From Nelumbo lutea (taxonomy: Eukaryota; Streptophyta; Magnoliopsida; Proteales; Nelumbonaceae), in assembly GCA_022828595.1 (NCBI GenBank), contig JAKGHH010000002.1, forward strand, positions 84,040,076 to 84,104,075: 64,000 bases of DNA, written 5' to 3'. How positions within the stretch are numbered: position 1 is the stretch's first letter; every line of letters starts with the position of its first letter. The position numbers and the translations under genes were made by a program. This document shows, piece after piece, positions 34,881 to 44,896 of the stretch. The notes below the pieces were generated by a model that was given only the letters and a program-made list of their open reading frames with translations, was not told the origin of the DNA and searched no databases.

Positions 34881-35110
34881 TGCATACCTTTTCAACATAT
34901 AGTAAAGCCAACAATGTTTGCAATGCTGGGGCTCAAACAAACTCCTACAACTAAGAGATAATCTGCCCGAAACCTTATGAGTGAAAATATTCCAAGGAAG
35001 ATCCAAGCAGCTGCTGTAAGATAAAGGGTCCACCAGAAAATCCATGAATCCTTCTTATTCATTCGAGCCAATGATTGTCTGAAGATATGACTCAACCCGC
35101 CAGCTGCTAC
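34881..35110 (-). pseudogene. ECH-like: ECHIDNA / TVP23-like exon fragment
   Basis: The minus strand encodes QSLARMNKKDSWIFWWTLYL, then TAAAWIFLGIFSLIRFRADY and LLVVGVCLSPSIANIVGFT, an almost perfect match to the conserved C-terminal half of plant ECHIDNA (trans-Golgi-network TVP23 family, two membrane segments). Just upstream in another frame is SWRVESYLQ, resembling the preceding WRFESLDQ. Where the family has FTKCRK, this reads F-T-I-C-stop-K, followed by GGTATGC, which looks like a retained splice donor. The frame is broken and isolated, so it is a fragment, not a working gene. It lies in the same orientation as the family B element that contains it. Confidence 0.8.
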
Positions 35111-35290
35111 TGTTAGCCTTCCCGGTGAGCACGTCCTTCCGGATTGGCTTCCTCCCGATGAAGACGATGGCGACCCCCCACTCAACCTTGACCCTCCTTC
35201 AAACGGCGATGTTGACTGATGAATCGAAATCGGATGCATGATTAGAAGAAACAACGGTGAAAGCTCCGCCGAAGATCGAGAAAAGTACAA
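35111..35290 (-). other. Ser/Gly-rich open stretch fused upstream of the ECHIDNA fragment
   Basis: The frame continues upstream without a stop as MHPISIHQSTSPFEGGSRLS, then GGSPSSSSGGSQSGRTCSPG. I do not recognise it. It could be part of another captured first exon or chance. A frame shift between it and the SWRVES piece argues against one continuous protein. Confidence 0.3.
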
Positions 35291-35324
35291 ATCGAAGTGT
35301 CGTCTGTTACTACTGAGTACTCAG

Positions 35325-35792
35325 TAAACCTGTTCATGGGCCGGGCTTTCACTTGTATTAACAGATTTTTCTAAGGCTCGAGCCCGAGCCCGGCCCGACC
35401 ATCGGGTCTACAACTTTGGCCCGAGCCCGGCCCTCATAAAAAGCCCGGGCCTGGGCCCGAGCCCGAAATTTAACCCATGTTGTTACTAGTGCTGAAGCGC
35501 TGAATAGAGAGAGAGAGAGAGAGAGAGAAGTTATAAAGAAAAAATAAAAATGTATATATTAAATTATAGATATATATATTTCGATAAATATTATTGTGTA
35601 TTTTATAAAATACATAATGTTGAGTCGGGCCAGGATTTTTTGACAAATCCTGAGCCCGGCCCAAAACATAGTTGGACTTACTGTGTTAGGCCCGAGGTCA
35701 AGCCCGCAGACCTAATTACATGACCAAGCCCGACTGGGATGTGGGCTGCACCGGGCCGGGCCATCGGGCTACCCGGCCCATGAACAGGTCTA
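35325..35792. mobile_element. hAT-like MITE, GGCCCATGAACAGG family
   Basis: Termini are TAAACCTGTTCATGGGCCGG and the complement of TAGACCTGTTCATGGGCCGG. The flanks GTACTCAG (35317-35324) and CTACTGAG (35793-35800) agree at 6 of 8 positions, as an aged 8-bp hAT duplication would. Internal CGAGCCCGAGCCCGGCCCGA words and a GA microsatellite (35505-35528). A related element is at 52520-52975. Confidence 0.7.
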
Positions 35793-36390
35793 CTACTGAG
35801 GTGTTCCGGCCTCTAGACGATGGGTGCTACAAGGAGATTTGACTAAGCTCACGAGAGAATAATGGTTACAGGAGGCGGGAATTTAAACTCAATGCGACAA
35901 CGGAGAAAACAGGGAATTCATGAGTTTATTGAACCGGAGCTAGACTGGTGATAAACCTGTATAGAAGATGGTGGTGTGGGATTAAATTTGCATATGCAAG
36001 GAGTTTCAACAGCTACAAAGGTAAGGGAGATCAAAACATGACTGAGAATGACCATGTGAGGAAGAGAAAGGATAGGATATAGGAGAGAAAGGGAAGGAGA
36101 AGAATGAGGGAGAACGATCAGAGGGGGGGTGGGCGCTGCCACTACAACTCTGTTCGAACGCTCGAAGTGGAATTCTCGATCAATTCAGATCAAGAAATCC
36201 AAGGGCCACCACTCCCATTGTAGGGTTCTCAAGAAGGTTGAGTCATGCGCTATTAAGGCTTGATAACTAAATAGGAACAGCGATCCGAACACTAGGGCTT
36301 TAATGTCAAAAGAATGATCGATGGGAGATGCTGAGGATTATTGTAATGCCATCCATCTGGAGATTAGAGATGTCGAACCAGAGATTCTAA
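35793..36390. other. 5' internal leader region of family B
   Basis: Lies just inside the 5' LTR. No gene is supported and no convincing primer binding site was found. The minus strand after the LTR reads TTAGAATCTCTGGTTCGACA, which does not match a tRNA end I know. Confidence 0.4.
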
Positions 36391-37237
36391 TGTTTTCACC
36401 ATGGATTCCAGACAGTTGGTTAGTTCTCTGAAGGTCCGGAGATGGCGACGGAAAAAAGAGAGAAAGGACGTGGGGAAGAGGGAGGAAGAGAAGAGAGAAA
36501 AGAGAATACTCCTTTGTGAGAAACCCTAGGTCCCAGTTATTATTGTATTGTCTCCCTCTAGGGAAGAATTACTCTCCCCCTTTTATAGAGAGAAAGTTAA
36601 GGTTATCAAGGAAAGAGTTCTTTCCTGTAAGGAAATGGATCTTTTATGTTAGGAAAGAAGATATTTCCTTTATTTGACTATTAAGGGATCATAATTAGAG
36701 AATCTTATCCCTTCCAAATTCTTTGCATATGTGACCCAATTATACTGACATGGCACGGGTGATGTCATCATTCAGCGGGGATATTTTCGCTAAACCCGCA
36801 TGCATAATTTAAAGACGCATGTGTTACCGATATTTATTCTTGATCTACTGTGATTCCGTAGTTCTGTAATGCTGTCAGGTTTGTCGCAACTCCATGCATG
36901 TTCGGGGTTTATCACAAATTCGTGTATGTTCGGGGTTCATCACAAATCCGTGTGTATTCGGGGTTCATCGCAAATCCGTATGCATCTTATAAGTCATATA
37001 GATTCACGTGTGTCTAAGCTTTATCACAGATTCGCGTTATTCGAAGTTCATCGTGACCTGTCCCAAGTATGAGTTCATCAAGATTTGCGATAAGCTATGA
37101 ACTCAGCGCTGATTTGCGATGAGCTTTGAACTCATCGCAAACATGTGATGGGTTATGGATACATCACAAGTGTTCGTATAGTGTTGGTTTAACACCTTTT
37201 GTACCCTAATGATCTTAGTAACCACTATATACCTACA
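36391..37237 (-). repeat. 5' LTR of family B
   Basis: On the minus strand it starts TGTAGGTATATAGTGGTTAC and ends CATGGTGAAAACA (847 bp). Within it, 36888-36990 holds three to four copies of a ~27-bp unit of the type TGTTCGGGGTTCATCACAAA plus TCCGTG. A TATA motif, CTCTATAAAAGGGGG, lies on the minus strand near 36585. Confidence 0.8.
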
Positions 37238-37840
37238 AAAGGTATTTTGGGATGAAATTTTATAAGTATCTATCTAGAGTATATGGAATCTAGTGGTAAT
37301 GTCTGAATAGTTTAGGGGGTCATGATTGCAGGAATTTGGGTCAACGAAAGGATCCAAAATGGAATCATGGTTTAGTTGAAGGGTAAACAGGGAAATGTTG
37401 GGTTGAAACTTATGGGCAGATATTTTGGTGTGTCTTGGGATTAATCATATGGTTTGATTAGCTCAAATGTGGTTGGATCAAGGGGATTTGGAATGAGGGT
37501 GTTTCAGGCTAACGAGAGGGGTTAAAATGGAATCTTCGCTTGATGTGAAGTTAAAAGGAGGAATTTTGAGATAAGATTTGTTGAGTAGGTATTTTGAGAT
37601 GTATTGAGTCTAATGGTGGTGTCTAATCTAAGAGTCAAAGCGTATATGGGGTTAATTGGGGCCATTGGATTGGTAGCATGTAAATTAAACGATGGATTTG
37701 AGGGCTTTTGGGCTGAAAGTTGGGGTTTTTAGGGGGGTATTTAGATGTTTTAGAGATATGGGAATAGTCTGATTAAGTGTTCAGAGTGAATTGGAGTTCA
37801 AGTGGTGAACCAAGCAAAAATCGAATGCTAACACTCATAA
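37238..37840. repeat. Tandem repeat series resuming after the family B element
   Basis: Starts with the target duplicate AAAGG. Units recur at 37356 and 37524 with AAAATGGAATC, GAAGGGTAAACAGGG / GAAGTTAAAAGGAGG and GATATTTTGG. These continue the series broken off at 20012 (AAAATGGAATCTTGG, GGGTAAACAAAGG). Units are about 156-168 bp and diverged. Confidence 0.7.
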
Positions 37841-39248
37841 ATAAGATCATAGCTACTTAATTAGAAAAAAGTTTTTAAATGAGCCACCAAAGGAAATGAG
37901 GGGCAAGGAAACCCAAAAAAAAAATGGTACGTGAAAAATTGGGTCTAAACAACTCCTAGTAAAGGTCAAAATTGCCTTCCTAGTGGAGTTGCCAAATATG
38001 TGCTTCGGGAAGCTCAAGGCCGGCTCAAATGAAAGGAGTCACCACTCATTTAATTCAAGATGAAATGGGTCCTCTAAAATTCCATAAAGTTGTTTTCATG
38101 TTGAAAATAGTGACTCCATCCTCCACCAACAAGTCACTCACCAAGATACACTAAATTTGTTAGGACTAAGAGATAGGTGTTAGGCACCCCTCTCTCTAAG
38201 CTATAAATGATAATCTGTTGTAGGAGTTGTTTAGGCTTTCAAATTCACAAATTTTGAATTATTAGATGCTTTTTATGAAGAAGAAAAAAAAAAGAAAGAA
38301 GAGAAACATAAGGGAACATAAGGGAATATAAGATGAGAATAAAAGATATAAGAGAGGCAAAAAGTAATGATGGTGGCGCCAACCATTATATTATATATTA
38401 GGGTGATCAAATATAAAAGATAAAAAAAAGTAGCAGTTTCATAGTAGTCAACCACTAGAAATTCTCTTCATCAAGTTGTCAACTATTAGGATCAATATGC
38501 AGATAGTAAGTAGTTAACTACTAAAGTCCAAGACTATAAACTTGGTCTCACAACAGTAGAGACGGAATTCTAAAACTAGTGAACATAGTCCTTTCTAGCA
38601 TCCCTTAATCTCAATTTTAAAGGATATTATCAAGATTTAGGTACTAATTTTCCTTAAACCCCTCACCTCTCTCCCTATAATTTCAAGATTTCATGAAGCT
38701 AGAAGGAAAACTTTAACAAATTCAGAGCTTCCATCCTAATTAGTCCAAAATTAATCTAAAGATTTCCTTGAAGAAAACTAATGCTAAAATAGTAACTAAC
38801 AAGAATGAAAACTAACATGCTGGTTTAGAAACTTTCCTCTTTGATGTAGCCTTGACCTAACTTTGCAGCAACAATCCTAGAACTTTGGGAATAGAGTTTA
38901 TTAGGATTTATGGACGAAGGGAGGCCTTGCAACCACTCTTTGAGATTAAAGTTCTTTCTCTACTTTCTTGCTGGAATGGTTGGGGATTCAAGTGGGGATT
39001 TTCTCCTTTGATTTTTTTTCCTTTCTTCAAATTCCTCCTTTGAAGCTCAAAATCCATCCTATTTATAAAGAGGAAAAGGTGGAGAAGGTCTGAGACAACT
39101 CACAATGAGTTCAAGGTTCAAGACATGCCTAAACATGCAAAGAAACCCCGAAAACTCAATCTAATAAGCTTTTTCAATTAATTTTCAAGTGTCTAATTAG
39201 TCAATCCAAGGTTATCATGATTTTCTTTGGTTTTCCCATGCCTAGTGG
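37841..39248. other. Intergenic, decayed repeat
   Basis: Contains the 38040-38200 segment related to 34140-34280 (GTGTTAGGCACCCCTCT). Nothing else supported. Confidence 0.4.
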
Positions 39249-39782
39249 CAATGTTTTAAAAACCGACCCAGAGGCCGAATCGTTTTTGCCTCCAAGTTGC
39301 AGGTCACCGGTTTAACCAACTGGGTTGAACAATTCAGATCGTGCCACGTTAGCATATATATTTATTGCTAATATTATATATATAATATTAGCAATAAATA
39401 ATGTACAAATATGTTATATGTATTGTTTTATATTTAATATATAAATTGAATTTTGCGGCAAAAATGGGTTTTTTTCATGAAAATAGTAAGGTGAGGCACC
39501 TACGGCCCCTTGGAACGCATAGATCTTGAAAAGTTACCCAAAATAAAAAAAAAATAAAAAAAAAAGACCACAATCAAATATCGGAGTTTAATGTTATGGC
39601 CTCCAAAAGTTTGCATGTATTCAATGTGCAACCTATAATCTGGTCACCGGGTCAAACGAGTAAATGGTCGAACTCTCTAGGTCGAACAATTTTTTACTGT
39701 CTAATGGGTCTTGACTGAACTAGACCCAAAATCCTGGCTAGGTGATTGTTAGAATGGTTCAATTGTCGGGTTGAAAACATTG
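39249..39782. mobile_element. hAT-type MITE with 8-bp target duplication
   Basis: Begins CAATGTTTTAAAAACCGACC and ends GGTTGAAAACATTG, giving inverted ends CAATGTTTT. Flanked by CCTAGTGG (39241-39248) and CCCAGTGG (39783-39790), one mismatch in eight. 534 bp, non-coding. Confidence 0.82.
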
Positions 39783-40282
39783 CCCAGTGGTGTTATTTTC
39801 AAACATATTCATGTCAGGTTCGAATATGACATCTCAGTGGTACAAAATGTAAATTTAAAGTGGCCATAATGGCCCTTATGTCAATTTTTAGGGTCAAGAG
39901 GTGTTATTTTGGGGTCATTCGGTTCTTTTGGTCTACTTGGCTTATCCTAATTGGTCTACCAAGCTAGGGTGGATTAAGTGAAGGGCTGATATCGTTCCTC
40001 TCTCTTTTGTGGTCTTAGGTTGGGACGCAAAAAGATGTTTAATTTGGTGCTTCAAAACATAATTTTTATAGTTTAATGGTCAAGCATATGAATAAGGTCA
40101 TGAAAATTGGCGTGCTGTGGGGTTTTTTTCGAGTCTCTCATTACAGTGGTGAGGTCTTATTGGTTTAATAAGTTTAGGATAATAGAGATCTATGTCTTAC
40201 AATAAATTTGCTAAAATAGAATATTTACTTAATGGTGGGTCAAATGTGGAAAATTTTAGATGAAATTTCGCAGGTAGGCATA

Positions 40283-41140
40283 TTTTATCAACCCAAATTA
40301 TGTGGGAGTGATGACTCTTTAATCAAAGTTGCATATTGGTTCAGAAAAGGTTTTGACCATGTTCAAGAATTGGGTTTTGATTGTTTCAAACGGATTTAGA
40401 GGAATTTGTGGTTGAGATTTGGCGTGATTGGTTGTTTAAAGATTTTGTTCCATGTAGTGGAGTCTGATGGTATGATAGGTGTGGTGAGGTGGGACAATTG
40501 TAATCATTGGAAGGGAATCTTATAGATTTGATGGTGGATTTGAGGGTATATGAACTGAGATTTGGTTTCTTGGGGTTTGAAACGCTCTGAAAAGAATGGT
40601 GGGGTCTGATCGGGTATCCAAAGTACAAAAAGTGGGCCATAGAGGGGACCAAGCAAAAAATGGGTATTGACACTAAAAGCTCGTTGCTCCTCCTCCTCGT
40701 CATCCTCAATTTTTTATCAACCCAAATTATGTGGGAGTGATGACTCTTTAATCAAAGTTGCATATTGGTTCAGAAAAGGTTTTGACCATGTTCAAGAATT
40801 GGGTTTTGATTGTTTCAAACGGATTTAGAGGAATTTGTGGTTGAGATTTGGCGTGATTGGTTGTTTAAAGATTTTGTTCCATGTAGTGGAGTCTGATGGT
40901 ATGATAGGTGTGGTGAGGTGGGACAATTGTGATCATTGGAAGTGAATCTTATAGATTTGATGGTGCATTTGAGGGTATATGAACTGAGATTTGGTTTCTT
41001 GGGGTTTGAAACGCTCTGAAAAGAATGGTGGGGTCTGATCGGATATCCAAAGTACAAAAAGTGGGCCATAGAGGGGACCAAGCAAAAAATGGGTATTGAC
41101 ACTAAAAGCTCGTTGCTCCTCTTCCTCGTCATCCTCAAGT
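40283..41140. repeat. 429-bp tandem duplication
   Basis: Unit 1 (40283-40711) and unit 2 (40712-41140) are nearly identical. By eye about six single-base differences, for example GGAAGGGAATC against GGAAGTGAATC and CGGGTATCC against CGGATATCC. Both contain AACCCAAATTATGTGGGAGT and GACCAAGCAAAAAATGGGTA. A more diverged relative is at about 37690-37835. Confidence 0.92.
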
Positions 41141-41271
41141 TTCAGACATCCGTGAGCATCTAAACAATTGACTAGTTCATGGGGGTAGGACCCGGTTAAC
41201 TCAAGATACCCCCTGAACCACTCTGACCTCTCTCGAGTGAGGGAGACATCCAACTAAGCTGAGAGGTACTA

Positions 41272-41860
41272 TTGTCCAAGAATAATCATCGTTTCCACAA
41301 CATCCATGCGGAGCTCGGCACTATCCGAGCAGAAATGAGGCAAGTGAAAGAAGGCAAGGCCGACGCCTCCACTAGCCACCATAACTTGACGAAACATATG
41401 GAAGCCTTCGCCAATCCAATCACAATTAACCCACTACCACAAAACTTCAAGGCACCTTGGGGACTTATGACGGAACTACCAACTCAGATGACAATTTGGA
41501 AAGCTTATGCCTAATCTTACTCCTCCATGGATTCTTTGGCGCCCCATGTACATAGCTTTCAGGACGACATTTAAGGGTGCTGCTTGATGGTGGCTCTTAG
41601 GTATCACTCCACGGTCCATCACTTCATGAAACCAATTTGCAGACCTCTTCTTGGCACAATTCATATGTAGCCAATGCTATCAGAAGACTCTGGCTGCCCT
41701 CATGGAAGTAAAGCAGAAACATGGGAAACCACTCCAGAATTACATTCAACGCTTCAACATTGAATCACTATTCACTAGAAGTCAAGCACCTTGACCAAGT
41801 GGTGGTTGTACCCTCCACCACCAACGACCTCGTATGTAAAATCCAATTCCCTAAGCTCAG
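41272..41860 (+). pseudogene. Gypsy gag remnant
   Basis: Reads SKNNHRFHNIHAELGTIRAE, then LPQNFKAPWGLMTELPTQM and, through frame shifts, a MEVKQKHGKPLQNYIQRFN-like stretch and VVVVPSTTNDLVCKIQFPKL, the order found in Gypsy gag (N-terminal helix, ...LP..FK.P, then KQ..GE.LR.Y..RFN). No protease or pol follows. A 22-base A run ends it at 41861-41882. It is isolated and dead. Confidence 0.6.
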
Positions 41861-41882
41861 AAAAAAAAAAAAAAAAAAAAAA

Positions 41883-42855
41883 CAAATAGCTAATTGATGG
41901 AGTTTATGGATATTCGGTAATTCAAGTCGACAAGAAGAGTGAAAATGCATTAATTATACAACATGACTTTATGTAAAAAAGGAAAAGATTTCTCAAACCA
42001 AATTTTATGATAAAAGGCTAAACACATGAATGTAGCTTACTCCTAATATTGATAAGCAGAGTCCAAGAAGAATTATCGGACTCTGGCAACCTAGCCTCTT
42101 CACATGCAAATTTCCTCACCATCATTAGCATTGTTAATTCTATTATTTTCTTTACTTATTTCTTTTTTTCTTTGTTTGTTAATTTTAATAAGTTTAGCAA
42201 CGGAATCAACGACAACACATGTCTATACTAGTTGGCTTCTTATTTTCTATAGATATTAAAGATCAAAGAAAATAACAGTCAAACACTTAGCATTCAATTC
42301 AATCATGTCACATGATTAGCTGGGAAACGATTCAAGCTTTCATTGCTCACAACCTAGGCTTTGAGCTGGAGTCTAATGAGTTGGGAGATACTAGGATTCC
42401 CTGTTCATGCCTCTCTTCGAACCAGTGACTACTCGAGAAGGTCCAAAGTAAACCCAGAGTGGAACAGTTGTGAACAAAGTCTAGCTTGTAGACTGAATTG
42501 AGAATACAGGGGTCAATTGGCTCTTAGGCGAACTCCTCCCCCTCAAGCTAAAATCCAATGAGTGGGGACAATATTGGAGTCCCCCTTGCCTCTCTTGGAA
42601 TTAGATTCTTACTTAAGGAGGGAATGAAGACTAGCCCCTTATAACCCATGATTAGGGTGTCTATCTAGCACATGAAATGAAGCCGACTGCTTTGGGAAGA
42701 CTTACCTTTGTGACTACGTTGGAATGAAGAAGGATTCAACTTCAGCCAATGCCTTGGAATGACATACTTGTTAAGAACAATTGAGGTATAGGGATGTTGA
42801 CGTCTTGACCTAAGAATCTCCTTATGAGTCAAAATCCTATGAGCAAAGATATCAC
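41883..42855. other. Intergenic with a diverged internal duplication
   Basis: Segments near 42366-42420 (GAGTCTAATGAGTTGGGAGA, ATGCCTCTCTTCGAA) and 42550-42605 (AAATCCAATGAGTGGGGACA, TTGCCTCTCTTGGAA) are related repeats. No gene seen. Confidence 0.45.
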
Positions 42856-43293
42856 TATTGGAGCAGAGTTAGAATCCATCAGATGGATGGCTGAACCATG
42901 TCAAGTGGTTAGTCGAACCAGATTTGAAAAATCGATTTCTTGATAAATTTGAAACATGAAATTTCATGATTCTTATTGCATTGAACCGGATCAGATTTGA
43001 AACCAAGGAGAATGGGAGATTATACTTGATACGAAGACCACAAATCGTAGCTCTCAGGGTGGTAATTCACACCCACTATTAGTCTTAAAACCGGCCTCTA
43101 ATTAAAGATGGCACAATGTCCAAAGAATAAATTCAGCAACACTTGATTTCAGTAAATCTACTATTCAACTTGCTTGGATCGAATAGGGTAGTTGAGCATG
43201 CTATTATTATATGTTTTTCCTACAAAAAAAAAGAAGAAACTGATCTAAATCGGATATTATATGCATAGGTCGTTCTAGGGTTTCTTGGGAGAC

Positions 43294-43348
43294 AAAAGAT
43301 AATAAGAGATAACAAAAGAGAGAGAGACAAAAGATAATAAGAGATAAC

Positions 43349-43382
<34 letters not shown>
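43294..43382. repeat. 35-bp tandem duplication and (AG)n microsatellite
   Basis: GACAAAAGATAATAAGAGAT is repeated 35 bp later, followed by an AG run of about 30 bases. Confidence 0.9.
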
Positions 43383-43383
<1 letters not shown>

Positions 43384-44592
43384 GTTCAAGTCTAATTCAC
43401 CATCTTCTCTTTTTTATCTCTTAATGGATCACTCTCATAATCTAATTAGAATATTATCCATATCTGAATTCGATTTGGACTCTTTTAACAATTAAACATT
43501 ATCCTCTTAAGAGGATAGGCGCTCCATACCCAATACCAAACCTAGATTCAACTCAAAGCACATGACAACTTGACTGCTTAATTAATTTTATTAATTTTGA
43601 GCCAAAGGCCTATATGTTGCATGGCCACTTTAAGCTTGATATTGTATGGCATGGGATCCCACAAAGGTCCCACTTAATTCTATAAAGGTCCGACCCCACC
43701 TCTGAAATAGGCTAGGCTGAATTTATTGTTTTAAGCAGTGAACCCCTGAGCCAATATTAGCATGGGCTTGGTTTGGGCCCAACATTTATACCTAATTGAT
43801 CATTGGATTCAACCAGCCTATGAAGACCTAGGGATAATGGACTTAAGTGAGATAAAGCTCACCAGGTAATCAACCCTGTAATGGTCTCTTACACTTAACA
43901 TCTTAGCCCATAATGATGAAAACACTACTCGACAAGGAAAAAGCTCTCCATTGGCTGTAACATTTAGTGCCATATTCTCTACTCAGATAGATCTTGGGAT
44001 TAAAACCTTTTGCAAACATTTTTTTTCATAAAATAGTAGTATGTATAATGTACAAATACATTTTGCAAAATCATATTTCAAATATAATTGAAATCCACTG
44101 TTGGCAATTTAGGTTTCCATCAGAGATAGTGTAAACCCTGATATTCACTTTGTCCAATAAAGGGGTTGAGCCTATCATTATGATCACCCAACCAGGTGAT
44201 TTCCCAAATCGCCCCAACATGCCCAGGTATTTGACCTTTGATGGATCCCACTAATTGTCACATCAAAGACAGCCTAGTCTAACACCTAGTGCAGTACCAT
44301 AATAAATTCTAGAGTTATGTGTAAATTTTCTACTTTTGTCCATCTATGTCCAAGGTCTAAAAGTTTTGGTTTAATGTTTCTTCCAAAGACACACCGCATG
44401 CACTTTGGGTCTAACTTTAGTTACTGAGACAAGCTAGTCCAATTGTTTGGTAGCACACCAATGTCAAACTTGTTAAGATAAACTCCCCAAGTCTTTCCAA
44501 CGATTTAAAACATTATAAAGTAATATGAGTCTCATAAGTGTCCAATTTAAGAGATAATACACCAACAAAAAATACTAATATCAATATAAAAC

Positions 44593-44803
44593 CAAGGTTT
44601 AAAATATTAATACGCCGATATGGGCATATTGGGAAAATCGATACAATTTTTCAAGCATTTTTTTTTGCAACCGGTTTAGGTCTCCTCTACCCCCTGAACC
44701 GGTCATACCTCCGATACATCCACTGTAGAGGTGTATCAAATGGGTCATGGAATGATACATATCAATCGATACGGGCTGATACGTGTTGATACTTTGAACA
44801 TTG
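44593..44803. mobile_element. Small hAT-type MITE nested in the family A LTR
   Basis: Termini are CAAGGTTTAAAATATTAATA and the complement of CAATGTTCAAAGTATCAACA. Flanks TATAAAAC (44585-44592) and TATGAAAC (44804-44811) differ at one of eight positions. 211 bp, rich in CGATA words. It shares terminal CAATGTTT-like bases with the element at 39249. Confidence 0.8.
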
Positions 44804-44896
44804 TATGAAACAATTATGTACTTTATTCATTTACAAATAAATGTTTATGTACATCAATCTAATTGGAGCTAAAGGCATACATTATCTAACAATCAC

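Larger units (their letters stand above)
20013..37237 (-). mobile_element. 17-kb LTR retroelement, family B, with nested insertions
   Basis: The two family B LTRs (20013-22232 and 36391-37237) are in the same orientation. AAAGG directly precedes the left LTR (20008-20012) and directly follows the right one (37238-37242). A polypurine tract abuts the left LTR on the inner side, marking it as the 3' LTR on the minus strand. The flanking DNA supports an insertion: tandem-repeat sequence breaks at GGGTAAACAAAGG and resumes at AAAGGTATTTTGGG. No gag-pol of its own was found on the minus strand. What fills the interior is nested elements, a minisatellite and a host gene fragment. It resembles a large non-autonomous (LARD-like) element, but loss of coding by decay is equally possible. 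Confidence 0.72.
42856..44891 (-). mobile_element. Family A LTR, diverged copy with TSD ATCAC
   Basis: On the minus strand it starts TGTTAGATAATGTATGCC and follows the family A LTR (complements of AGACTCATATTACTTTATA, TGCACTAGGTGTTAGACTAG, TTGCAAAAGGTTTTAATCCC). ATCAC stands at 42851-42855 and 44892-44896. The left edge is the less certain, since similarity there is low. It contains a 35-bp duplication and GA run (43294-43382) and a nested MITE. Confidence 0.68.

Noticed and set aside
39290..39782. Retroelement relic suggested by the tRNA-like word TCGAAC
   Set aside because: Inverted CAATGTTTT ends and an 8-bp duplication explain it as a hAT MITE.
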